A stretch of 64,000 bases of DNA, taken from assembly GCF_000002995.4 (NCBI RefSeq), contig NW_025062479.1:11265721-11329720 (forward strand), in the 5' to 3' direction. A model generated the notes under the pieces. It was not told the origin of the DNA, made no database searches, and saw only the letters and a list, made by a program, of their open reading frames with translations. This DNA comes from Brugia malayi. Taxonomy: Eukaryota; Nematoda; Chromadorea; Rhabditida; Onchocercidae. Position numbers and translations under genes: made by a program. Below, piece by piece: positions 35,913 to 47,427 of this stretch; position 1 is the first letter of the stretch, and every line of letters starts with the position of its first letter.

Positions 35913-38900
35913 AAATTTTGAGCGAAAAAAAAGAGAGTCACATGTGTTTATCATTGCTGAAAATAACTTCTTTTGGAGGGCACAGAGTTGTTTATCAGTT
36001 TAATTCAGTTCTATTTTCAGTTTCACGTTTGGAATTTTAATTAATTAATTTTTTTTTTCAAAATATTACTGCTCCATTTGTTTGCTGTTTAATCTTTTTT
36101 CATTTGTTCCGTTAGTTTCTGTTTTTTTTTTTTTTTTTTCATATTTAACATAAAAAAAAAAAAAAAAAAAAAAATGCTATATTTTGCTTGTACATTTTGT
36201 AATACGATAAAATTTTAAGGTTATAAAATGATTCGGTATTTTATTTTTTCTCTAATGTCGGAAATTTATTCAAATTTTCAGCTGTTATATAATAGATTAT
36301 AAAATTTTAGGAATTCCTTTTTTCTTTTTTTTTTTTTTTTTACTATGGCGGGTATGTTTTAAATTTATTTTATATTAAGATATATCCCTGCAAAAAGTTT
36401 TTTTGCAGTGTAATTTTATTTTTTGCTGCTATTTCAACTATCATGTTGCCATTTCTATCAATTTGATAATCCATTGAAAATATGTGCCATTATCGCTTTT
36501 TCCGGAAGTTTTTTTCTGGAACATCCATTTTTTATTTTCATTTCTTGCAATTTCTATTACAAATTCAAATATTTTATTCAAACTTTGACTTCATTGATTT
36601 TTTTTTTTTGGAATTTTGTTACTAAATTGTTTCTTTTTCATTTATTTTTCTACCAGTTATTTGTTAGCACTGTTTTTCTATTTATTTTTATCAATAATTA
36701 TTCATTATATTCTTTTTCCTCTTCTTCCCCTTCCATCCACAAGTAAAAGAAAAAAAAGTGCTTTCTGTAAAATGTGCCTTCTCTTTTCGTAGTGTTGCCA
36801 TTATCACCGTTATGATATGATTATCTTCACTATCCTTATCCTATCACTACTGTCCAGTTAATCATCAGTACATGTCGAAAATAATGTGCCTTCGTCTGCG
36901 CTGGACGCTCAATTTGTCTTTTATTTTTTTTAAATTTTTTTCCCCTAAAATTATCAATTTATTTCTTGATAATCGAATTATTTCATCTCGGTTCAAACAA
37001 TAATCCTTGTATCATTTTATTGGTATTTTATAGTTTTTTTTTTAAAAAAAATCTTCATATTATAAAAACGATTCTTATCTTTGTTTGTCTGTTTTTTCTT
37101 TTCCTTGCAGTCTTTTTCTCAGAATCTAAGCTCTACAAAACGAAAAGCCCACGAAGTGAGGTGGTTACTATAAAATGAAAGACTTTTCTTTTTCTTTTCT
37201 CGTTTTTTTTTTTAATTGAAGCAAACAAAAGTTAAAAATAATTTAGTTATTATTATGCGTATTAATTTTAATCAGAAATGCAAAATTTATAATTACATTA
37301 TATGGATTTGAATATATATATTGAAGTCAAATATTTTTAGATGAAAATTTAAATTTAAAAGTTATTTTTTTAAAATGGGACAGTAAAAGAAAAGGCATGG
37401 TTTATATTAGATGAGCTTATGATTCTGAGAAATTTTTGGCGTAATACACCAAAGTTTGTCTTTTTTTCGTTTAAATATTTTTTTATTGTATTGGACAATT
37501 TTTTTCCGGAAAACTGTATATTATAATGGTGATGGAATCAGGAACGAGATTTTATGGCTTCTGCTTCATTTTAGTTGTGTATATGTGAATATAAATAAAG
37601 GTATGGGTAAAAGGCGTGGGTACAGGTGTAGGTATAGGTGTAGGTTTGTTTGCGTTTTTCATTGTGAACTGTGTGATATGGAACATTTTTATTTGTGCAA
37701 ATTTGATAATGCCTTTTTTTTGCATTTGCCTATTTTCAAAGGAGGGTTTGAAATTTTCATTTCAATATGAGATGGCATTAAATTCCGTGTTATGCTGTTT
37801 AATGCAACTAGCTGATTCATTCCTTTTCCAACTATCTCTTTTCTTTCTCCTATTTTCATCTTTTTTTTGAAAAGATAATGGTTAATTGAAGGGTTTGAAC
37901 ACCGAACCTTCATTGATTATGAAAAGTCAGATAAAGATTTCTTTTTAATTTAAATGAATTTTTATTTATTACCAAAAATGGTAGGAAAAGAGGGAAGAAA
38001 TCGGAAGAGAAAAGGAGGTAAAAAGAAAAGAGAAAGATAGGGAAATTTTAGTCATATTTATAGTTTTCTTTTTTTGATTAGAAAAATATCATTTATCATA
38101 AAAGTTCGGTAATTAATTGAAAGGGTTGGGAGAGGAAAAGGAAGAAAGAAGTTGTGAGGAGTGAATATTTTAGAGAAAAAAAAATGATAGTAAATAAATG
38201 GAGATTTTATTTGGAGAGAGGATAAAAGAAAAGAGAGGGGGAAGAAAGGAATAAAGCAGTACTTATTTAATCAGAATGAAAAGAGAAAGTTTATGATTGG
38301 ATGAATAGAAGGATGAATATAAATGAGATAATGATAGATTGATAAGGACTAAAATAAATGATTGAATTGCTTTCAGGAATAAATTCCAGATAAATGTGAG
38401 GTAGTTCTTCTATTTTATCTCTTCATCTTCTCCTCTTCCTCCTCCCTTATATCGTTTCTCTCTCGCTTTCCGTACCTCCTTTTCATCCATCTGTTTTTTC
38501 TTTTTACTGTTATAGCTAAGTCGGAAAAATTGTTGATATGCTTTCCTTCTGAATACGATTAATTTGCATGGCGCCCTTTCCTTTCTCATTCCTACTATCT
38601 TTTGTGATAAGGTATGGTTTTTGGGATGAAAGAGTAGAGAGAAGTGTGGAAGAGAAGGAATGGAAGAGGAAGAGGAGGAGGATGATAGTGAGAGGAGGTG
38701 GTGGAGAGAGGTGGAGAAGGGGGAAGAGAGGAGGGAAGAAAAAAAGGAACTATTTTGAAATGAATAAACAGCAAAGCTAGTGAAATATATTTTGTAGATT
38801 GGATGATATGAGGGAGTTTTTTTTTATTTTACCATTTATTTTCCTTCTATTTTATATCCTTTTTTACTATCTTGATTTTTTTTTTTTGAACGTAATTTTA

Positions 38901-40001
38901 AAAATGATGAATGAAATGAAACAAATGGAATGAATGAGAAGGATACTATAAAGATGATAAAATAATATTTATAATTAGAAAATAAGGGTGGAGTAAATTT
39001 TATTTATTCTTGTTATTGCAGGAGAAAAAAGCAGTGAAATTTGAGGAATAACTCAAATTATCAATAGGCAAAAAAAAAATAATGACAAAGGATTTCTGAA
39101 GTTATTTGAAATGTTTTGAGTAGTTGTAAAAGCGCAGCCATTGGTTATAATAATAATATATATCTAAAATTGGATTGAATTGTATCTCTTTGTTTGTTTT
39201 GTTTGAAATTAGTCTCGGAATGATACGATATGATTAGGATAGGAGGAGAGATAAGATAATGCGATAATTGTAAAATGCTTTACATTTTTTTATTTCTGAT
39301 TACTTTACAAGTAATCAAAAATAAATTACTTTGATTACTTTACATCTTTGTGATAATTGATTTTTCTTTTTCCTAATCACTAGTTACTCTTTCTTCTAAT
39401 CAGTATGTTATCATTCGGATAATTTTAGATGACCCAAATTTATTTCGTTATTTATTTCGTTTTTGTTTTTTTCCCTTCAATTGATTTCTTGATATTTAAA
39501 AAAAAGAAAGTCTGATTCTTTTTTTTTTTGACTATTCAAAATTTATGGATAATTTTCTCTGTCTCCTTTTTTCTCTCTCCCCCTCACTTAGATGTGCCGT
39601 TTATTTGCCATTTGTTCCTTTTTTTTTTTTGTTTTCACTAATATATTTGTGTTTTTTCCCTTCTCTTATGTTAACTAATTGCATTATCTTACATTAATTG
39701 TTTTTTTATGTATTAAAAAAGTGCATAAATTTTGTGTGCAAGTTTTTGATTTCCATTCATTATATATATATATATATATATTATACTTTACTTAATTTAT
39801 GGTTATTTTAATTTACAGCTTGGTGTCATTTTAATTTGCTTGCACTTGCAATAAGGGATAATTTTGAAAAGAGACAAAGTATATCAATAAGAGGAGAATG
39901 AAGAGTAAATACCAAATGATTGAGTTAAAGTCAAAGTTGTAAAATTGTTAATTAAGCCATGCAAGAGAAAGGTTTTTTGTCATTATTTGCTATTTGGTTG
40001 A
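35913..40001. other. Intergenic DNA downstream of the zinc-finger gene
   Basis: Contains its 3' UTR, several A/T homopolymers, purine-rich stretches (37980-38240, 38630-38760) and a TA microsatellite at about 39762-39780. A frame at 37456-37770 is open for 104 codons but runs through a GT-rich repeat and has no recognisable motif. Nothing else supported. Confidence 0.45.
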
Positions 40002-40516
40002 TTATAAATTTGTCAAAAAGGTATCCATGAGTTTTGGTGATTTTGTCAACTCGATTAAATTGCCATCAACTTTTGAGTTATCGAGAATTTTCGTAACTTC
40101 AGAGGAATGTGGTAATTTGATATCAGACCGGTGGTGATAGGTAGTAATATTTCGTTCAAGAAAGAATGATGAGACTGTCGCATAAAAGGCATTCTAACCT
40201 CGTCTTCGCCTCGTCTTCATTATCCCCTCTCCTTGCCACCCAAATTGTCATCCTTCTTCCGTGAAACCTCGTCCCATCTTAATATAGTCTATTTCGTTTC
40301 TCTTACCTTAAAATATCCCCTCCGGCTGTTCAAAAACGCTCCTTTTCTCAGTTGCTGTAATACTGTTGGAGTGAGAGGAGGCCGGGAATCTCGATTTATG
40401 TCGACCTCAATTACTTTTGTTTTCTTTGCTACCCGTTTACCTCTTTCATTTAATTTCTCCCTATTTTTAAAATCTAATTTCTTAGTTATACAGAATATAT
40501 ATATATATATATACAT
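40002..40516 (-). CDS. Unidentified two-exon minus-strand gene (3' part), hypothetical
   Basis: Exon 40307-(up to 40516) reads KKTKVIEVDINRDSRPPLTP, VLQQLRKGAFLNSRRGYFK and ends at a GTAAGA donor in phase 0. Exon 40002-40193 begins after GGTTAG in phase 0 and reads NAFYATVSSFFLERN, YHHRSDIKLPHSSEVTKILD, VDGNLIELTKSPKLMDTFL to TAA, 63 residues. Both are long for this composition, lack low-complexity bias and join in phase. The 5' limit is unsure: the only in-frame Met (40516) is in a TA microsatellite, so an upstream exon is likely, perhaps from the blocks at 41.5-41.8 kb. No family recognised. Confidence 0.4.
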
Positions 40517-41511
40517 TTTATGTCATATTATAATGAAATGAAATATTACTGAAATATTGAACAAGTTCAGCTGGCATCAGCAACTATACTGAAATATAGT
40601 ATGGTATGATTCACTAATGGTACTAATATTCTTGCCGTAATAAGTCTGTGGTAAAATATGAATCATTAATTTCCACCGCATTACAATATTATAATTTGGT
40701 TGTCGCTTTTAATTCATTTTAGGTTAATAAAACGAGACTGCAATTAAACGAAGTTTACAGCTTTCTAATATGTTTAATATTGTTTTAAATCAATTTTACA
40801 TATTCTTATATATATATATATATATATATATATGTAAAGAGTAACTGATTGGAGAACACAACTTGGAATGATAATACAGTTTTTTGGGGGCTAAATCCTA
40901 TGGTTTAATTTTTAGTCATTGAAAAAAAGAAACAGAAATGAGAGTGATAAATACACCTGCTTATTAAAAGCTAACAAGGTAAGGTTTGATCTGAAATAAT
41001 TAAAAATGGATTAAAATCTATTTTAGAGTTTGTCAGTTTAAAAATTAATTGCTTATCGTTTTAGAACAAGGCTGAATCGATTTTTTAAATGGATTCCGTA
41101 AATTTTGAAAAATTTACACAATTCTAAAATTTGGCATTTCGTAATGCATCGTCAGACCATAATGGAATTTTGTTTTGCGGTTGGCAGGAGAGGAGGAAAA
41201 GGAGGAAGGGGTAGAGGGAATGGGTGAGAAAGGGAGGACAGAGGGAAGCGATGAGGGGAGTAGGGCGGAGGAAGTAGCAGGGTGACAGGAAACTAGGAAG
41301 TGGTAGAGGAGGAGATTGTGGAGGGGATTTTACGGATACCGAAAGAGTTAGAACGAGAGGATAGAGCATAGCAAGAGGGATTGAGGACAACCCATCGGGA
41401 TTTTCACCCGACCCCGTTAAACCATCAACCAACAAATATTACAACGACGGAGAGATTTTGATTGAGCTGGAGGCGATATTTTTAGACGAATGAAGGTGTA
41501 GCAAGCAGTAC

Positions 41512-41823
41512 CTGATGAAAAATTTTTGTTAAATAGTCTCGATGCTCATCACTTTCCTGTTGGTCAACAAATCAGTTGACAAAATTTCATTTCTTCAATA
41601 CCGTCCTTCTCTTTCTCCTCGTCTTCCTCCTTTGACACTTTTTGCTGATAACCTCTGAACAATATTTAATGATGTGATACAAAATGGTGATGATAATTTG
41701 ATGATTCTCGTACCTATATGAATTGTCAAACAATCATTTAGTCGGTCATATTGCCCTCTATACTCTTCCCTTTCCTCCATTGCAATCATCTCAATCTTTA
41801 CAATCATATTTTTCGAGTTTGAA
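41512..41823 (-). other. Cluster of minus-strand exon-like blocks
   Basis: Block 41714-41823 (SKNMIVKIEMIAMEEREEYR, YDRLNDCLTIHI, ends in phase 1 at GTACGA); block from 41652 downward after CAGAG (YQQKVSKEEDEEKEKDGIEE, in phase with the previous one); block 41512-41556 after CCAACAG (ESDEHRDYLTKIFHQ, donor GTACTG). The frame from 41435 to 41124 (DGLTGSGENPDGLSSIPLAM ... PQNKIPLWSDDALRNAKF) may be another. They could be upstream exons of the 40.0-40.5 kb gene; the joins between them are only partly in phase. Confidence 0.25.
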
Positions 41824-43023
41824 CTGGAGTTAGTCAGGGATAGTGGGAAAAAAAGGAGGGAAAGTAAGAGCGGGTAGTAGGAGGATAAGAAGAAATGAAA
41901 AATCAAATTACTGATTACTTTTTTTGTTTTAAAGGAACATCTTTCCTTTCTTTTTTCATTTTATTTTCCTTCCTCAAAATTGTCAATTTCTCTCCTTCAA
42001 TCCGGAAATATTTCAATTAAGTGCAGAATATAAAGAAGCTAAAAGATAGAAGAGAAGAATGAAAGGAATTTCAATGTTTTTGAAACAAATCATCTACCAC
42101 ATTAACTAATGACAACAATCCTTCATCTTTTATGGTAGTGTCCCTCCTTCCTCTCTCTAATTCCTCTTCCTCCTGCACTACATCGCCCTCATTTCACAAT
42201 TCCGTTGAACTTTACACAGTTCCTTTCCAGACAACAATCATTTATTATTAATTTACCTTGCGAATCGAGAAATCGCTTCTGTAAACACTAAAATAGCACA
42301 ACCCTTAAAAGTTATTTGAAATTCATCAATTAAATGTTAAAATTAAAAAGTTACGGTTGAAATGACAATATAATAAATCTTATCAAAAACAAAACCAGCC
42401 TTTATCTTTCACTGATTACCAGAATTAAATTACAAGACATTTCAGGCTTACAGATATGAAGAACAGATGAAGAAAATAATGGAAACATTCTGATTACTTT
42501 ATAAATCTTTTATTCTTTCTATTTTTTTCTCTTCCTTTCCCTCTCTCTTTTCCTTTCTTTTTCTTCTCATCTTTTGTTAAAAACTTATGAATACTAAAGA
42601 TAAAAGAGGAAGAAAACAAGAAAAAAAGATCTGACAAAATTAAAAGTGAGTTATTAATTTACAGTGAATACGGATATATATATATATATAAAGTAGTATT
42701 TTGTGATATATATCAGAAAGTAGATTTAATCATTTTAAACAAACAATTCTACCAAATGTTACAATATATATATTATAATACCAACAATAATAATAATATC
42801 ATAATAATAAATGAATGAATAAATAAACATGGAAATAATAATACAGTTGCAAAATACAATGATATGTTTTCCTAATATTGGTAATTTTTCAAATGATTTC
42901 TTCAAAAACGCCTTCAAAAATGATTAATTGTTAAAAGGTTATAAAGAGGTTATTGTAATTTGATAATAAACAGACATTTCAAGTAGAATTTTGGAAGAAA
43001 TTAAATTCAAAAATCCGAATATT
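41824..43023. other. AT-rich gap with no supported gene
   Basis: Includes a TA microsatellite (about 42673-42690) and AAT-type repeats (42784-42830). No exon supported. Confidence 0.4.
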
Positions 43024-43138
43024 TTACTCTATCACTGGGAAGCATTTTGCACAGCGACCTCGATTAGAGTTAGCGTAGCTAATCCAGAATGATTCTCGAT
43101 TTTCTCGTTGTGTTGACTCTGAGGTGGTTGTTTGTTGG
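43024..43138 (-). CDS. Unidentified minus-strand terminal exon, hypothetical
   Basis: After the acceptor CGAAATAG the minus strand reads QQTTTSESTQRENRESFWIS, YANSNRGRCAKCFPVIE to TAA, 37 residues in an exon that starts in phase 2. A compact Cys/aromatic ending of this kind looks like a real C-terminus. No upstream exon was found, and the plus-strand gene starts nearby at 43405. Other frames of this block are interrupted or also partly open, so confidence is low. Confidence 0.25.
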
Positions 43139-43404
43139 CTATTTCGAAAAGATAATTGATTTATTTCTGAATTAATCAATTAAATTACAAATGGTATAAT
43201 AATTTTAATAGTTTTCTTCATTAAACGAAGTTTGGAATATATTTTTAGTTCATGTTGATCGGATTAAAATGCAAGTATTTTGATGCATCTGAAGCGGATT
43301 TTCTCTCTGCGCTATTCAGTCTATTAGCCGCTATTTCGTTAAGTCATTTCTGTTATATTTCGTAACAGATTTTCTTTTCTTTTTCTTGACTTTTTGTAGC
43401 AAAA

Positions 43405-45481
43405 ATGTTTCAAAATGATGCAAAGAATTTGTCGCTGTCCGTAGTGACAACACTGATCAATATTAGTAGGTATTTAATACGATAAATATAGTATAATTCA
43501 CCTTGACTAATTCTATATGGATTTTAGACCAATCTCAGGGTTTATTATATTTCATTAGTTGAGATTATTATGGTAAAAGGATGAAACTTGTTTCACTAGT
43601 TTTTTTCATGGATTATTTAGTACCAGAAATTTGTGATTTTTTAGATAATTGGTATTTTAGGCGATCTGTGCTTTAGTCAGTGATGAGTGGATTCGCATCA
43701 ATGATAACAGCAAAGAAAGCCGAAATGTAGCTCAGCTGGATGACAACAGTTCAGTGCGCAGCGATAACCATTTCAGTTACGCTTCATCGTTTGCACAAGC
43801 GGGTCGCTGCAAAGGGTTTTTTTTTAATGTTTTTGAGATCTTGGGAGTGTTATGTTCTGTGATATCAGAACTTTTAGAATAGATCGTCTCGTATATTGAT
43901 GACGAATTCATTCTTGTGGATTGATGATTTATTTCTCTTGCACTAACTTATTTAAAGACGTTTCTGAAGCTCAAGCATGTATAAACAATGAGAACTGGAA
44001 ACTATTTTGAGCCAGAAAAAGAGAATATATCAGAGCAATATCCTGGTGTACTTATGTAAACTTAAGCTGAAAAGAACTGGTAAGTAGGAGATTGACTTTT
44101 TTCGGCACGCGTAGTAAATTTAGCCAATCAAATTGGTTCAAACTTTCTGGATTGTAAATTGGTGGAAACATGACAGAATAAGCCTAAAAAAGGATTAAAA
44201 AAGTAGTGAAATCTTGCTGCAATTAATGATGTGGATGTTATGAAAATGCTGGAAAAATCTGCAATACTTTTTAGTTTTTGGAATCTGAACTAAGAATATT
44301 TGCACGGGAATCCAGGTTTATTACCACATTTCGTAACTATTTTGAGTTTATAGGGTTGACATTCGACATTTCTGGCGTACCGCTAAATTCGGATTCTTTG
44401 TAAATATGAAAGGTGTTTATCATACAACATATCGCTTTGATGGAAATGGTTATTCAGTTTTCTACCTAGTTTTTATCTAACTTTTAAAATTTATTCTAAT
44501 CGTAGCACTTCAATAACTGTAATCGGAAAAAAACTGATAGAAAAAGTTGTTAAATGTGTGGAATTACTCGCATACATTTTCGTAAATTTGTAACTTGTCA
44601 TATATAAGTATAGCGAGTAGCACAATTTTTGATTAAGTTTGCATCGTAATGCATTCTACTCATTTTTTTTTTTATCTTGGGATCTCAAATTGTAATTTTC
44701 TAGTCTTTTCCTCATAATCCTGTTTTGCAGTGCGTATGGATTGTCTCACACCTTTGATCGCCAATTTATTCTATGTCTTGATCGCTTTCTGTTTTGTTAT
44801 TGTTGTAAAATCCACTTTAGCCTGCATTTTGAGCACCATTTCAACATCATCAGGATTTCTTAATTGGCTTAAGCGAAATACAATCCTCGAAATGAGTAGC
44901 AGTAAGCTGTTCCTATATTTCTCGAAAGTCTTCGAGTGCATACTTCAAAAACTTTAGAAGAAACATTGAAATTTCAGTGATGCTGGCAGTGTTAGCGTGT
45001 ATAATAACTTTTCTTATGGGAGCAATGATTTATTCGATGAATCCATTTTCGGGTGTAACAGTAGGAGCAGGATCAGTGTCCATTGCAGTAAGTGGCGTTA
45101 GCTCATTTTTTGCTGCAGCAGTAAGCTTGCGAAGGTGATTTTTTTTTTTCATATGATAGTCTCGGTATATATAATTTGAAACTCAACAGGAAAAATGAGT
45201 TTTTGTAAAGTTCAGAAAAATCCGTAATTTACATTTGCCAAAATGTTTCTGCTTAATAAAGTTCTTGAAAAATATTATGATCCCGATTTAAAATATATTC
45301 AAATGTTCATTGCAGAAAATATAGTGTCGTTCGACAAAGACGCCTTGAAAATCAACGTCTGTTATGCGCTCGTTCATTTCGTGCATGGAGGGAAGTTGGG
45401 CGCCATTCTGAGGACATGCGACCAATCATCGATTTTGAACGTTATCTGGATTCGTGGGCGACACCAGTTGATTCTCCATAG
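43405..45481 (+). CDS. Four-transmembrane protein resembling TMEM127
   Basis: Exons: 43405-~43473 (ATG after TTTTGTAG, MFQNDAKNLSLSVVTTLINI), 43661-43815, 44354-44412, 44731-44901, 44978-45134, 45316-45481; the last five join in phase. Sequence order: end of a first hydrophobic segment (AICALVSDEWIRIND), an extracellular loop with a single Cys (GRCKG), LTPLIANLFYVLIAFCFVIV (TM2), LNWLKRN, MMLAVLACIITFLMGAMIYS (TM3), GVTVGAGSVSIAVSGVSSFF (TM4), then a basic cytoplasmic tail of about 55 residues ending PVDSP. Length, TM spacing and the ALVSDEWI / IAAFCF / Gly-Ala-Gly TM4 pattern recall human TMEM127, an endosomal/plasma-membrane regulator of mTORC1 signalling. The match is by eye. The first junction is unsettled: the 43661 exon needs a phase-0 donor that exon 1 lacks, while using TTTAG ending 43674 joins in phase but removes AICAL. 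Confidence 0.5.
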
Positions 45482-46567
45482 GACAGATCATTTTCAAACT
45501 TCTTGGTGTATGTGTTTTGATACTTGAGAAATATGGTAATTAAAAACAAGTATATATAACCAACATTTTGAATACTGGATGGTATGGTCAAACATCAATC
45601 TAAAGGGAGTAATCTTGAGAAGCTTTTTGGTACTAGTTCTTTCTGACATATCGTTATTCTGTTATCCTAAGGTCTGTATAATCTTCATAATTGTTGTTTA
45701 TTAGCTTTGAGCTTTTTCTTAATGTTTTAGTTATTTCAGGATACTAAATCTTTTTGTTTGCATTTGCATTAACGTTCTTGTATGGCAATGCGTTTTTTCG
45801 AGATGACCAAATGAATTAAGCTTCAACTAATCGTTTCGTAACATCTCGATGCAGTTTTTTGACATTTGTTGGTTCATTTGTTTGCTGTCCTAAATTTGAT
45901 TAATATTAGCAGTGCTGTGCTGTTGCAGAGTGGATTATATGGTAGTAATTGCCAAAATCCTGTGCATTATATAAAAAAAGGGTTGCTCTTTTCTTTCCCA
46001 CTCCTAGGGGATATATTAATTTCAGAATTTTTCTTCTATCTTTCTGCTTGGTTTCAATTCTAAAAGGAATTTTCTCCTTGACTTATGGAGATTTTTTTTT
46101 TTTTTTGCAAGTATTGGTATGTTTTTGTTATCGTGATTTGTTACCCTTTTCACTGTAAATTTTCATTTGAGCTAGTAGTGAGTAGTATACAGATGTCACT
46201 ATTGTGTTTTCTTTTTCAACATAGTCACGTGACTTATCGGGTAGTTTTCCATTTGTATCTAATGTATTCTGAATTTTTGCTTTCTTTTCAAACTTGATTT
46301 TCAGTTTTGACTCAAGTTTTCGCTTCTGCGCCACTTCGTTCTAATCACTATTAAGTCAACTTTTTTTTGCGATCTTTTATAATCTCTTAATCGTGACTCA
46401 GCTTTAATGATGTTATTGTAACGGCCGTTAATACTTCATTTTTTTTAAAAAATAAATAAAGGCAGTTTCATCGAAGTTTATCAGAAAAATCACATTGCAT
46501 TTTTCATTTTTTCTTTTTCGCCATAGTTCTGTGTTGAAATCATTGTGTTAATGCTTGTACAATCTAG
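45482..46567. other. Short intergenic stretch
   Basis: Between the four-TM gene and the next small membrane-protein gene, same strand. A frame from ATG 45582 (MVWSNINLKGVILRSFLVLV, ending at a GTCTGT donor after CCTAAG) resembles a signal-peptide exon but does not join in phase with 46568. Other frames are Phe-rich and uninformative. Confidence 0.3.
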
Positions 46568-47427
46568 GAAAAAAAAAAAACGAAATCGATTATCTCGATA
46601 AGTTTCCAGTAGGAATAATTACTTTTCTTCTCTTCATAGCCGCTTTAATCATTTTATTTGTAAAAGTTATTGTAGAATTCATGAATGGCATTTCATCTCT
46701 GAAATTCATTTCAAAAATGTTATACAGTTCTACCGGTAGACGTTGCACCCTTGTAAATGATTGATCATTCGGCAATAAATAAACTATGCAATGGAAAATC
46801 TCAGTGATTATCCTTTCATAATTTAAATTTTTTTAAATTTTCCTAAATTTTTTTAGGAATTACATAGGTTATGTTATTTTGTGTTTTATGATATTATGGT
46901 TGCCTTACGTAAATATCTGAGGGAAATGAGAACTACGATGCTAGCATTTAAGCATTTTTCTCATTTAACTAATTAATGAACTGATGAGCATTATCATACT
47001 GCAGCAGCTTTTCATTTGCCAATATACAAATATTCGAGCAAAGTTGAAACAGACGATAGCAAAAGTGCGTTTGCACAAGATACAGGTATGTTCATTGGTT
47101 GCATTGCTATTTTGAGAATTAATGCGTACCAATTTAAACAGATAAATGACAAATCCAAGGCATATTATAACAGATCTGTTATTTTCTATCCTTTATCATT
47201 ATCTTTCTAAAATTGATCTCATTAAAAAAACTCTCAAACAAAAAAAAACCAAATCCTCAAAACGAATATTTCGCAACCAAACAAGCATATGTAGTATGAG
47301 GTCTGTGAAATCTGTAAAAAAAAAAAATGGATGTGTGTAACTAACAGTCCCTGAGTACACAAATTTCATTGGTACTGCAGAAAATAAAACTGAAAAATGG
47401 AGAAAACCGGATAACTTAAAGAGTTAA
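46568..47427 (+). CDS. Small single-pass membrane protein, 5' end missing, hypothetical
   Basis: Three exons joined in phase 1 throughout: 46568-46735 (acceptor CAATCTAG), 47005-47085 (acceptor ATACTGCAG, donor GTATGT) and 47381-47427 (acceptor GTACTGCAG, stop TAA). Product: NEIDYLDKFP, a hydrophobic helix VGIITFLLFIAALIILFVKV, then EFMNGISSLKFISKMLYSS, HLPIYKYSSKVETDDSKSAF and a basic end (KWRKPDNLKS). Three consecutive matching phases with good acceptors argue that this is real. The A-run at the start of the first exon and lack of an in-frame Met mean an upstream exon is missing. Function unknown. It lies about 1.1 kb downstream of the four-TM gene on the same strand, so co-transcription is possible but unproven. 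Confidence 0.45.
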
